Shown here: one piece after another, positions 36,021 to 48,300 of the stretch
Layout of the letters: each line of letters opens with the position of its first letter
Numbering within the stretch: the stretch's first letter is position 1
NCBI RefSeq assembly: GCF_963576615.1
Contig: NC_088710.1
Span: 23,183,114-23,247,113, forward strand
Length of the DNA: 64,000 nucleotides
Origin: Watersipora subatra
Taxonomy: Eukaryota; Bryozoa; Gymnolaemata; Cheilostomatida; Watersiporidae
Direction of reading: 5' to 3'
Translations under genes and position numbers: made by a program
Notes under the pieces: model-generated
Seen by the model: only the letters and a program-made list of their open reading frames with translations
Told to the model about the DNA's origin: nothing
Databases searched by the model: none

Positions 36021-36705
36021 CTTAAAAATAATCTGTACATGGATAGCTAATGACACCGATGCCTTTGTCATCTTCATTGGCTCTCTGGAGTTGTCCTACC
36101 TTCGCCTGCCTCTAGCGTCATTATCGTCGTTGATAAATATAAGCGGTAAGCGTTAAAAATAAGCGGTAAGAGCACACAACACCGAATTTGAAATTTTTGA
36201 TGTCGCAGTTTTCGAGCCTATACCATTGAACGTTTCTGCGGTAGAGCTTTTGGGAAATCCTATAAACACCAACCTATGTCTGTGTCACCATGTCAAACAA
36301 TGGCTCATTTGAAAGCAGAGATATTGAAGAACTTAAATAAGCTGAAATAGTACTTATGTAATTGATGTGCTTTAATCATATTTACTCTCTTTAGTTTTTA
36401 CTTTTGATTTTGTCAAATTAATACAGGCTTTTATGGATGTATTTCGCGTTGTGTGTGAGAGTTGAAGTTTCTTAAGCATTTGATTTTCTTCCGAGTTTTC
36501 CTAATCATTTTAGTTGTTATCAATATCAATCTGACCGACCCTTCATGTGACTTCTACAATTAAGTTTGTTTTTAATGTCATTGTTTGCTAATATATTTTA
36601 GTACAAAATATGCGACGCTACAAGAAGATTCCTTCATGGAAATAGCGCTGCAAACTAGTGTTGTTTTCTAAATTGCTGAATTTTGAAGACGTCACATCAG
36701 GTGAC
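36021..36705 (+). promoter_or_regulatory. upstream region of BBS10
   Basis: A likely 5' leader. An acceptor-like TAATATATTTTAG ends at 36600, suggesting an upstream non-coding exon. A short upstream ORF starts at ATG 36637 and overlaps out of frame. An in-frame TAG at 36643 rules out an N-terminal extension in the main frame beyond 36646. An imperfect X-box-like motif (GTCACC-AT-GTCAAAC, 36284-36298) is noted only as a possibility. Confidence 0.35.
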
Positions 36706-39700
36706 ATGGCGAAGGTGGTCAATTTTGGTTTTGACACCATTAAAGATGCATCCTCAGCTCTTTCATCTTCAATTAGGTCAGGATTTGGGACTAATTTTCA
36801 GCACACCGTCATTTCAACATCAACAGGACGCGTTTTAATAACGAATCAGGGCATACAAATACTAAAGGTTTTGGAACTAAAAAGTCCGATTTATGAGTTT
36901 GTTATGACTCACATCAGAGCCTATTATGATAAGTTTGGTGATTGCACAAAATCATTTTTACTTTTGTTAAATGAACTCCTCATACAAGTTGCTCACTTGT
37001 CTGGAAATCCTACTTCCTTCAGTTATTTTCAAGAAAAAGACAGAGTTGCTCAGAGAGTGAAGCTATGCCAAGAGATAGATCTTATTCTGGCTCATACATT
37101 AAACCATTTGTTTACTTTGGTGAGCCAATATTGTCTTGTATCAGACATGGCTTTAGTCACTCATGACTCATCTCATCATATCGTAAACCTTATCGTGGGT
37201 TACCTCAAGACTCATCTTGCTGACCAGGAGGCTTTTTATCTTGGATCACTTTCAGTTCAGTTGATCGAAGCATGGAGAAAATGTAAGACCTTCTCGTCTG
37301 TCGACTCTGTTGTACATCATCTCTTAAAAAACAAAAATTATATTCTCCATGAAAATGTCGGCCAATCCTTGTCAGCCTCAGCCTTATTTCCTGGATACTT
37401 ACTAAGTCGAGGGTTTTGTCGTTTCGAACGTCTACAAAATTCTAAAATTAGTGTGAATGAAGGGAGGTTTGTTTTGTTGTCATGTCCTCTTGACAGCGAT
37501 GCTACAGATGGCGATAACATCGCAGAATATTCCCTTCATGATAACGAGGGTATAGATGCAGCTTTATGTCACAAACGCGTACGCGCATCAAAATTCCTTG
37601 AGTTGATCACAAGGCTTGGAGTTCAGCTAATCATTAGTGTTTACCAACTCTCTACCACTGATAAAGATCTCTGTCAACAATCTAATATGCATGTTATTCA
37701 CTCCCTTCCCGAAGACGAGCTTGAATTCTTATCCAGATCCTGCAACAAAGCAATAGTCTATGATATTAATGATTTAGCTATAGACAATGTTTGTCCATTT
37801 AGTAAATGTAATGAAATAACTTTCGGAACAGTTATCTACTCTCATCTCATCCCAAAAGATGCGCCTGGGGTGCACACATTAGTATTAGGAGCTCCAACGG
37901 AAGGTATCGCTCATCAGCTTAAAGACCTCATTTCAAGCAGTTTGAAAGCAGTAAGAAGCTCACTGGTTTCACGTGATGAAACTCAATGGATGAAGTGAGT
38001 AACATTTGCTATGCCTTTGTTTCATTATCCTATCTGGAATGCTCTTTCCTTTTGTTCATGCATCTACACTAACCATGTATTAACTGTATCATTGCACAAT
38101 GGCATTTCATCATACTCTGAATATTCATCATACCCACCTGTTACCTTATGTAATACCACCTTTACGTGTGAAGTTTCAGTAAAAGTCTTTGTTTTGCTGA
38201 ATGTTTTGTAAGGGCCATTAAAAACAACCAATTTAAAACCAAAGCCAAAAAGCTAAGCCTCTTTCTAATGAAAATTTCATCGATATTTAAAGTTAAATTT
38301 AACTGAATTGTAAATGAGAGAGCTTACGTAGCATCAACAGTTTCTCGCACTTCTCCATTCGTTTTGCCATCATATTTATCTCCCTTTTTTACCTCCCAAT
38401 AAGGACCACCCATTTTATTATGTCAATACCACCTTATCTGTTTCTGTTCTTATATTTAATCACTATTTAAATGCACTTTTAGTAATCAAGAGAATATGTT
38501 TTATACTTATTTATAATTCGCTTTCTTAAATTTGACAAAGAGGAGCATTTTACATATTTTGTTCTGTGCTGATTTATCTTGCAAGAAAAAGAAAATAGTT
38601 ATCGGCTATAAAATAATTTTTGGGAGATAAAAAATAGTAATTTTCTGTTAATCTTTCTATTCCTGGTTTAATTGTTGTTTGGTAAAATAGTGCAGGTATA
38701 TTTTCAGAATTGATGCTCGGTAACTAATTCTGTCAATTTGTTTGTAGCGCAAATATACAAAGCGGTATGTTTTCCAGCTCTTCAAAGAACTCTTCAACTG
38801 GTGTGACTAGGAGTAGAATATCAAAAGTTCTGTCTAAAAGCTACAATTCAACTGGTAAATGTTAATTTAGCAGTGTTAAAATTGAATCAGTATATAGAGT
38901 GTGAATATATTTAGAGTGTGAATCATAGCCTTACGCAAGGATTGTATATTTAGTGCACAAATTATCCCTTACATTCTGAATGCAATATTTTCCTCTTCTG
39001 ATAGGTTTATTAAGAAGTAACAGTCCACATAAAATGATTTTTATTTGATCATGTCAGAGAAATTCACTCAAAAATTTCACAAATTATGCGGAATGTATGT
39101 GAAATCAGAATAGTTTGTTGGTTTATTTTACTTGTGTTTTAAAATCCACTACGTTAAATGTAAAATTTAATAACAAACATAATCTGCTTTCAGATTTCAT
39201 GGGGATCATGAAGTTAGTTGGCAGTTTTTGCTATAATGATATAGTCATGCCTATTAATAGGGTGATATATTATATTGTGACCAATCATAATCCAACTTGC
39301 TGCTGATGAAAGTCTTGTTGTTCAGCTCGAGTTCAATACTTTGTTTCTAGTGCTACATAGAATCAGTATGTCTCACTGATCTCTAGCACACTTACACTGG
39401 TTCTCAGGCTATACTTCACAAACCTGGTCAACCACCAATACCTTTTTCTATCATGACTTCATTCGCTGCATCGAAATAATCACAGAGGAAGTGCTTTATC
39501 TACAGGATATTTACTGAGTTTTGGTAGCCTGAACTAAAAGTTCTTATTTGAAAATACTTTTTCCTTTCCAGCTGTTTACTATCAGTGCAACTGTACATGG
39601 TTTTAGCTCACCTGCAACTGTTGTCATATGTTAGTCAGGTACTAGCCTAGGAGTTGGTACTAGACTTTTGTGTACTAGCTATAAAGCTCTGTTTGTAGCA

Positions 39701-42694
39701 CAAACAATCTTCATAGTTCATTATCATGATTCCAGTCTGCTAAAACTGTGACAATTTATGAATGATTATGTCAGACTAACTCGACGCATGTAAAAGGGTC
39801 CAAAAAGGATAAATAAAGTGAAAACGGTTTTTGTCAGTTTGAAGACCAATCAAAATTGAGTTCTTAATAATTTTGAATTACAAACATTACCTGACATCTT
39901 GTATACAATAAATATGAGTCTGAAGGTTTGTTAATTTCCATTTCAAATTAAAAATAGCTAGTTGATAAACTTTGACAATGTTGATCTGTCATATAACATC
40001 TCTCTCTCCTCCCCTCTCTCTATCTCCCTCTCTCTCTATTTCTCTATCTCTCTATCTCCCTCTCTCTCTCCTCTCTATCTCCTTCTCTGTCTCTTCCTCT
40101 CTATCTCCCTCTCTCTATCTGCCTCTCTCTCTATCACCCTCTCTCTATCTCCCTCTCTCTATCTCCCTCTATCCCCCTCTCTCTATCTCTTCTCTCTCTA
40201 TCTCCCTCTCTCTATTTCCTCTCTATCTCTATCTCCCTCTCTCTATTTCCCTCTCTCTATCTCCCTCTCTTTCTTTCTCCTTCTCTCTCTATCTCCCTCT
40301 TCTCTCTATCTCCCTCTTCCTATATCTCTTTCCCTATCTCCCTCTTTCTCTCCCGCTCTTTATCTCTCCTCTCTATCTCCCTCTTTCTCTCCCTCTCTCT
40401 ATCTCCCTTTCTCTTTCTATCTCCCTCTCTCTATCCTTTTCTCTATCTCCCTCTCTCTATGTCTCGCTCTTTCTCTCTCTCTATCCCCCTCTTTCTCTCT
40501 CTTTATCTCCCTCTTCCTATATCTCTCTCGCTATCTCCCTCTCTCTATTTCCTCTCTCTGTCTCTTTCTATCTCCCTCTCTCTATCTCCCTCTCTCTATC
40601 TCCCTCTCTCTATCTCCCTCTCTCTCTATCCTTTTCTCTATCTTATTCTCTCTATCTCCCGCTCTTTCTCTCTCTCTATCTCCCTCTTTCTCTCTCTTTA
40701 TCTCCCTCTTCCTATATCTCTCTCGCTATCTCCCTCTCTCTATCTCCCTCTCACTATCTCCCTATCTATCTCCCTATTTCTTTTCCGCTCTTTATCTCTC
40801 TCTATCTCTATCTATCTCCCTCTGTCTATCTCCCTCTCTCTATCTTCCTCTCTTTCTTTCTCCCTCTCTCTATCTCTCCCGCTCTCTATCTCCCCCTTTC
40901 TATCTCCCTCTCTCTATCTCCTTCTCTCTATCTTTCTCTCTCTCTATCTCCCTCTCTCTATCTTTCTCTCTATCTCCCTATCTTTCTATATCCCTCTCTC
41001 TCTATCTCCCTCTCTCCCTATCCTTCTCCCTTTCTCTATCTCCCTCTTCCTATATCTCTCTCCCTATCTCCCTCTTTCTCTTCCGCTCTTTATCTCTCTC
41101 TATCTCCCTCTTTCTCTCCCTCTCTCTATCTCCCTCTCTCCCTATCTCGCTCTATCTCCCTCTTTCTCTCCTTCTCTCTATCTCCCTCTATCTATCTCCC
41201 TCTATCTCCCTATATTCCTCTTTCTCTCCCGCTCTTTATCTCTCCCTCTCTCTATCTCCCTCTTTCTCTCCCTCTCTATCCCCCTCTCTCTGTCTCCCTA
41301 TCTCGCTCTATCTTTCTCTCCTCTCTATCTCCCTCTCTCAATCACCCTCTCTGTATTTCCCTCTATCTATCTCCCTCTATCTATCTCCCTCTCTCTATCT
41401 CCCTCTCTCTATCTCTCCCTTTCCCTATCTATCTCCTTCCCTATCCATCCCCTCCTCTCTATCTCCCTCTCTCTATCTCCCTTTCTCTCTATCTCCCTTT
41501 CGCTATCTCACTTTATCTCCCTCTCTCTATCTCTCTATATCTCTCTCTTTCTACAGTTTTATAGTTTGTCTAGAATGGTTCTTATTTGAAAACTTATAAT
41601 TAACATTTATCAGCTTATACAAGTCTCAGTCTGCCTGCGTTTATAAGTCTGGACGATCGTCTTGTAACAAATTGATTATAAAAAATCGTCTTCTCCTGAC
41701 GTATGTTAATTCTCTAATGGTGTGAAGTTCGCAGCTTCAGTCTGGTGAAGTTTTAAAGGAAACCTCCATAGATCTCTCACTATTTTGTAGTTGGCTTGTA
41801 GGTTTGTCTGTATTATTACATGTGTGAAAGGATGTTGAGGCATACTGCTTTGATTAAGCTACAAACTTACTATTACCTCATATGATAGCTTGTGGCAGCG
41901 AAAGCACTATTATGACATTGTTTCTAAATCTCTCAGCACATTTTACCTTGGTAGATATCAGCTCTATTTTTTACTAAGACTGGTTTGTGTCTCGATCATA
42001 AGTCGATTTGTGCCTTCGCTCATTACTCTGAAGTTTGTGGCTGGTTTGAGATCCTTATTAAATGGAAAATGTAACAATAATCGTTATTTTAGCCCTTTAA
42101 TCGTTAAAACCAGTTCAATCTCATCTAATAGTTGTGATCAACCCTTGGTAACCTGGTTTAATGCAACGCAAATCAGTCTTTTTGCCATTATCATGGATTG
42201 ATCTTTCAAGTGATCAATTCAGCTCAATACATTCAGGTCTAAAGAGGGAGAGTATAACTCAAGTTTTGCCTTGTTTGAAGACAGGAGGAAAAGCTTGCTT
42301 GTTTCTCTTTTTAGATCCTCCCCCAGAGTACCTCTGCACAATAGCCGTTGGTGGGACATTCGAGCTTGTTCTCCACCATATCATTGACAAACACCTGCAA
42401 GAACTGTCAGTCATATCGCATGGCGTTACTATGTTGACCATCCTTAGAGACTCTCTACTCTGCATACCTCAGCTGTTGCATGAGAATGCATATGGTCCTG
42501 CTAAGCCCCGTTGGTTGGAGACCCTCACCGTAGCCAAGAACCGACTGCATCAAGGCGATTCTGTTGGGGTAGATGCTGTTGAAGGCACGATAACTACCCA
42601 TTCAGAGACTGAGTCATTCCATAGCAAGTGTCAACTAATAGTTGAAGTATTAATTGCTTTACGTCAATTCCTGCATCTTCAGTCTGCAATCTAG
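36706..42694 (+). CDS. BBS10: BBS10-like chaperonin-related ciliary protein, three exons
   Basis: Exons 36706-37994, 38748-38854 and 42237-42694 join in phase (donors GTGAGT and GTAAAT; acceptors TTTGTTTGTAG and CAATACATTCAG) into 617 codons plus stop. Human BBS10 has about 723. Residues 40-83 carry the group II chaperonin-like segment TGRVLITNQGIQILKVLEL and GDCTKS in place of GDGTT. The last exon matches the BBS10 C-terminal equatorial part (VGGTFELVLHHI, LLCIPQLLHENAYG). BBS10 acts with MKKS and BBS12 and the CCT complex in building the BBSome for cilia. Start is the first ATG after an in-frame stop at 36643. ATTAAA at 42816 may be the poly(A) signal. An extra small exon in the 3.4-kb second intron cannot be excluded. 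Confidence 0.88.
39997..41563 (+). repeat. 1.57-kb polypyrimidine tract in BBS10 intron 2
   Basis: The plus strand is an imperfect repeat of CTCTCTATCTCCCT with almost no G and A only as TAT. Such sequence cannot form TAA, TAG or TGA, so all three plus frames stay open for 376-545 codons rich in Ser, Leu, Pro and Tyr. These are not genes. Long pyrimidine-purine mirror tracts can form triplex (H-DNA). Confidence 0.97.
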
Positions 42695-42821
42695 TCAAAT
42701 GAACCTTTAACTATACAGTTTGCTTTGCTACCTGCTGACACTTGCAGAAATCTGTCCATATCAGACGCTTTTATTTTCTCTAAAATATTCTTAATTTTTT
42801 CTCCATTGGTCTGTGATTAAA

Positions 42822-43320
42822 ACTTTTGAATGCTGAATCATTGCTAAATTAATGGTTTAAAGTGTTTTTGTTGGGCACCCAGACTAAATTCGTCATCTCT
42901 ACACCTGCCTGTCTCACAGTTCACAAAGCGCTTATGTGCACTCACAATGTCATATGTCACTAGACTTCTTTGTTCAATAATGTAATAACAGGAATCTTTC
43001 TTTTTATTAACTCTATTGATACATGTAAGTTTGTTAGCATAGCTAAATACAATCGCTGTCCGGTACAAACTGCTAATTAAGAGTTGTTCTCCTTTTAATC
43101 ATGAGCAGTCAACTACACCAACGACTTAGTAAATTTCATTGATTTTTTATTATCATAAAGTGACAGCTAACTGTTCAGAATTCATTCAATTTTACTAGTC
43201 ATTATTTTTACTTGGCTCACCTGCCATAGCATTTTACCACTGTACTGTTCTTTTGTATTACAAACAAGTAGACTTGCCATGATTCATCTTATGAAAGTAA
43301 CTTATCAATAACACTTGTAG
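42822..43320. other. no supported gene
   Basis: Downstream flank of BBS10. Short minus-strand frame only. Confidence 0.5.
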
Positions 43321-43565
43321 CAGTCAATGAATTTGAGTTTTTGTCTGCATTTCGAGAGAATTCCTTGTTCACACATGAGTGCCGGGAGGTTAGAGAGCCA
43401 GACTATTTCAACAACTGTTTAGCTGCAAAAAGGTGGTGCATAAATGACCAGGATGCTTTGGCAGCATCTTCCTTTTTATACCTATTATTGATAGCCACAT
43501 TTGACAGTGTCTTCATGAACACACAAAAGAATGATCAAGATAAATCCAACTCATGTCAACAATAA
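43321..43565 (+). CDS. orphan exon-like open frame with a hydrophobic segment
   Basis: After an acceptor-like ATAACACTTGTAG the plus strand is open for about 80 codons to a TAA. It reads VNEFEFLSAFRENSLFTHEC, then a hydrophobic stretch AASSFLYLLLIATFDSVF and a Lys/Asn/Gln-rich end. Composition is protein-like with several Cys. No upstream exon was found, and the BBS10 reading is already complete at 42694. It may be a terminal exon of another transcript or a relic. Not recognised. Confidence 0.3.
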
Positions 43566-45392
43566 TGCAGCATTTCAAATCCGTACTAAGGCAAACATAT
43601 AATAAAAGTTGTCTTTAGAACTGTACTTAAAACACTCATGAACTGGTTGGTTGTTTGACGTGAATCAGCAAATATGAGTTACAGTTAAAGTGAGCAGCCC
43701 GGTGTGATTCAATAGTGTCATAGCTGAATAAAAACACAAAGATACCCATTAGCAGTTGCCTTAAAACAACTGTTCACTTGATCTGATGATTGTTAAGAAA
43801 ATAAAGTCTCACATGGTTTGGGTTGTCAATAAAGGAAAACTGATAATTTTATTGTTCGCAAGCTGCGACCACCCATAAAGTTAACCATCAAGTTTGTAAA
43901 GGTTTCGGGCTGATTTCTGGGTTGTGAATGTTAATCATTAATATGGGGTTTTCTCCATATAGAGTTGTTTTTTGATTGACAACTTATTTACATCTTTTAA
44001 TAATATCAAAGCTAATAAAAAAATCAAAAATCAAGATAATCATAGCAACTGACTTGTGAATGTAATAGACAAGGTGGCCAAATATATTTATATTTTATGA
44101 TGAATATTTAGACTCAACTAGGCAAGATACACCTTGTCAGGGAAATCAACTGACGTCGTCTTTAAATTTGACACTTTCGTCTGGGAGGTTTTAGGCTCAA
44201 TACTATTTCAGTGTTACCTGTTTGCTTGGATAAACACTTTATGAACTCCCAACCTACATATAAGCAGTGCTGCCGAGCTGTATTCATCTGAATGCCTTGT
44301 TACGTGGAGGACCACAAAAACATAAAAAGGTATACACATCAGTTATTAGTTAAAAATGCTAGATACAAGATTTATACTTCACGTAGCATAAGAGATCACT
44401 TTTTGAGCAAACCCTGTTCTCTAGGCATCCACTATGCTCTTCAACAGTTAACAAATTACTTTGACGCAAGCATTGATATAGTTGAAGCATCGATTTGCTG
44501 CCATGGAATTAGCTTTTTGCCAACAATCAAACGACAAAAGGTTTTGTGATCTGTACAAGTTACAGTTACAATACAACAAATGTGCAACATAAAAACAGCA
44601 AATGCTCATGTAAACCAAATACAAAACAATGATTTCCTTACAATTAGTGATGGAAACAGCAAAATCCATGCAGCAATTTACAAACAACGGCAAAGGCTTC
44701 CCTTCTCCAAAATATAATTCACTTATACACAGTCTTTTGAAGATTAAAGGCTTTGTCTCTGCTGGCGTTCATTGCTTCTCTGCTGGTTTTTTAATCTGTC
44801 ACTTTGATTTTATAATCTGTCTGCCGTTAGCTATCCTAATGTACTTTATCCTTTACTTTAAGCCCTCTTGTTGAAGCTCATTATCCCTTGGATAGTACAT
44901 GAGATTACTAACACGTGGATAGAAAGTTTGATTGGGAATTAAAATCTCTTGCATCAATGACAAACAGCAACATAAATCAACTATGTCTGTGTTAGTTGCA
45001 TCCTTGAACAATTATAACGCTAGATTTTTTTAGGTTTGATGACCAGTTTACTTTCAATGATAAGTAACACTGTCTCATCATCGTAACTATCTGCCTCTGA
45101 AGGATATACTCTACAATCTACATGGACTCTTCATAGAGCTGATATTTATTATTAATGTTATACATTGAACAGACTGAGTACAGAGTAGAAAGAGTCAAAA
45201 GCTAAACAAGCTTTTTAAGTAAAAATAAATCATATAGATAATAAAAGATTCAGTATCAAAAAATTTTTATCCATTAAGTCCGTCTAAAAATTATAAATTA
45301 TGTATTAGTTTTAGAATCATTTGACCTGGAATAATACGATTGAAATAATTAAAATTCTAACAAAAGTGAAATAATATAAAAATTGTTAATAG
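43566..45392. other. no supported gene; 3' flank of the CBM14 gene
   Basis: AT-rich. On the minus strand AATAAA occurs at 45145-45150, about 240 bp past the CBM14 stop, and could serve as its poly(A) signal. The short frames at 44292-44874 have no support. Confidence 0.4.
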
Positions 45393-48300
45393 TTAGACAT
45401 ATTCCTGCCGGCTGCTAACAAAATTGAGCTGTGGATGATGAGGTGTACAGTGACTGTAGTTCAACAAATTACTTCTATCAATAGTTTCCTGAGTCGAACA
45501 GTTAGAGCAGTCTGAGCAGCTCACCGTACTACTGTTATCGGTCAGACAGTTGGGGCAGCATCCTGCCCTCCATGTTTGGTTATTATTCTGACTCGTGTTG
45601 CCTTTATTCTCCTGATTTCCTGCGCTTAATCTAGCCCAATCTACGTTTTGAAATGTTGTTGTTTGGGGTGAGTTGGGGTAGGCCGCTATCTGTGGATATT
45701 GTCTTAGTTGGTGATTCGCGGGCAAGACAAAAGTTTCATGAGGGTGTAGAGATGCCGCTGTTGGCGATGTAATTGAAATCGGTGGAGCATATGTATGGTG
45801 TAGTTGTCTTCTCAGTTCATCATTACGGCCTCGGATTTGCATCTCTTGATCAACCTACATTAAGAAAATGCGCCATGAATACATAAAAAAACTGTGAAGA
45901 AATTAGGACCCCTGCTGGCTCTATATCTTTAGTAGTCATACAGTTTACCCTAGATGCAATTAAAGAACCTAATAGAAACAAAGGATGCTGCCAGATTGTG
46001 ACTCTCTGTTGTTCATTATTGCATTCTCTTCACTAATTGAGTTTAATAGGAAACTTATGACATTCCGATATATTGTTCAGCCAGGGTCAGGTTGTCATGA
46101 CACCCACCATGTATGTTGAAATATATTATCATTAGCTGCCAATTACTCCTGCCAGCAGGGAATACACATAAGGCATAGCTTATGAGGCTTCAGTTTGTTT
46201 ATAGGACATATTTGTTCAGCCTTATTTCACAGATCATCTGGATTTTGTTAAGCTGTAAACTAGATAGATTATAGATGCTCGTATAATAAAATTGGAAGAC
46301 CACACTTCTTACGCCAAGTAGTTACTAGCAATCTGTTTTCAAACATTTCATTACATATTGTTATTACTGAAGCTAAGTGATCCAAATATGGCTTTTATTC
46401 CATTCGTTTTAGGTGAATCTTCACACTTTCAAGAGAGTTCTCTGCACGAAGAAACAAGAATAAAAAACATACTCACAGGCCTCGAAAATACCCTAGAAAC
46501 CTTTTAGCTAATTTGTTGGCTTTTGCATTTGCAATAAGGGCAAGTATTGTTCAGTAGCTCCCGGGCACTCAGATGTTCATGTACCGAATATTTAAAAGAA
46601 CAATAAACGTAATTCATATTTTGTTTGCTTACCGTTCCATCGGCTATCTCGGCGTTGACATGTCTTTCTTGGGCTGGAAGGGTGGGCAAATAGCCATCAT
46701 TATTAGAGGGATGCATATTAGCATCTTTCCTACAACGTAGAACATAGTCAGTTACAGTCAGGTTTGTTTGTTTATCTCTTAAGTGATAGGGATGCCTAAA
46801 GCACCTGCTGCAAAGAATAAGAGCAACACCCATCGCTGCCGCCATAGAACTTCATTAAGCTTTCACTGTTGAAATGCTTTCCTCACTGATGAACTAATAT
46901 CAATTGTAGCATTCAGAAACCAATTTATAATCTTATGTAACAGCACATGAGATGACAAGGCATAGCAAATGTGCAATCAGCTTGTAACATTACAACTAAT
47001 CTAAATAAAACCACTTTTGTGTCAAGTGCACTTACGAACCATTATTGGGAAATTGCAGTTTATTCATGCTAGTTGGAACGTGTTATGTAACAGGCCCTAC
47101 AGTATGTTTGTAATCACTGAAAGTGGATGCTGTCTGTCTATAGACGGCTTAATCTGTCTCGCTGCCAATGTGCCTTTTCAATGACTATAATTTATGTCTC
47201 GTATCAGTGTCTGTTAATTATGGCATTTTTATAACCTGACTAGACTCAGTTTTTTAACTTCAACTTGGTTCAAATTTCAAAATCTCTAACACACTTAATG
47301 GAAAAAATGTATCGTATACTTTGCTATAGTAAAGTAAATTGTAGCTTCGTGCATTTTACAGTTTTATAGCACTGTAAAATAATAGTATTAATGTAGCATT
47401 GGTAATGCAATGTTTTGACATTATTTGTTTAATAATAGATTATTTTTATATTAAATTAAGCACAGCTGATTTGTTAAAAATATATCTACTATAGCTAGAA
47501 TAACTTGCAACCAACAAGTAGGAAGAGCTAGTAGGTAAGGTTCCTGTTGGGACATGTTCATTTAAAACAATTTGTTAACACCTCTGTTGTTAATAAATAT
47601 AAAAAAATGAATATTTCACAAGTTAACCCAAATAGGCAGTTTTGTTTATTCATGCTATATTTATACATAACCAAATGACGGATCAACCACATTGTTGTTT
47701 TTTGAGTCGTTGCCAAGTTTTCATATACATTTTAGCCAATTTCACGAAAACTAATGATTCAAATTACTTGAAATATGGTGATGCCATACGGGAGAATCTG
47801 CTTAACATGCGGTGTTAACAAACTGTTTCTCTTGAATATGATCTAAAGCCTAATTCTCACCCCACCATGAACAGCCGGCGGTGTGCCTGCGGTGATCAGC
47901 GGTACCCAGGTAGGCTGTATGTTTTCAGCTTCTGGTTATGTATCGGAGGTGATAACGTAGAGAAGAGATTTTCTGCTCCGAGACAATGGTATCTTTTATG
48001 CATGGAGTTAAAATATAAAGTATGTTTCCAGGTCAACGCGGTGTTAATTTCTTTATCCTGAAAAAAAAGTCAGTGTATTGCCAAGCCCCTTGTGGAAAGC
48101 GTACGCGCAATGCATTCTGGGTGCATGGGCCGGCACGGTTTTCACTACCGGCGACATCCTGCAACCTAAGCAGGAGCCCGTAGAAAAACTCAACTTGCTG
48201 AGCTTTGCTGGCGGCCACCACCGGTAGATATTTTACCGCCGGCTCAGGTCGGCCTACTGGTTTTCAGCAGCCATCGGTAGCCGCCGGTTGCATTACCACT

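Noticed and set aside
36658-36705. Upstream extension of BBS10 starting at GTG 36658
   Set aside because: Not an ATG; the frame is closed by TAG at 36643, and the chaperonin-like sequence begins after ATG 36706.
39962-41599. Three overlapping plus-strand ORFs of 376-545 codons
   Set aside because: They are the three frames of a CT-rich simple repeat that cannot form stop codons; the composition is only Ser/Leu/Pro/Tyr/Ile/Phe.
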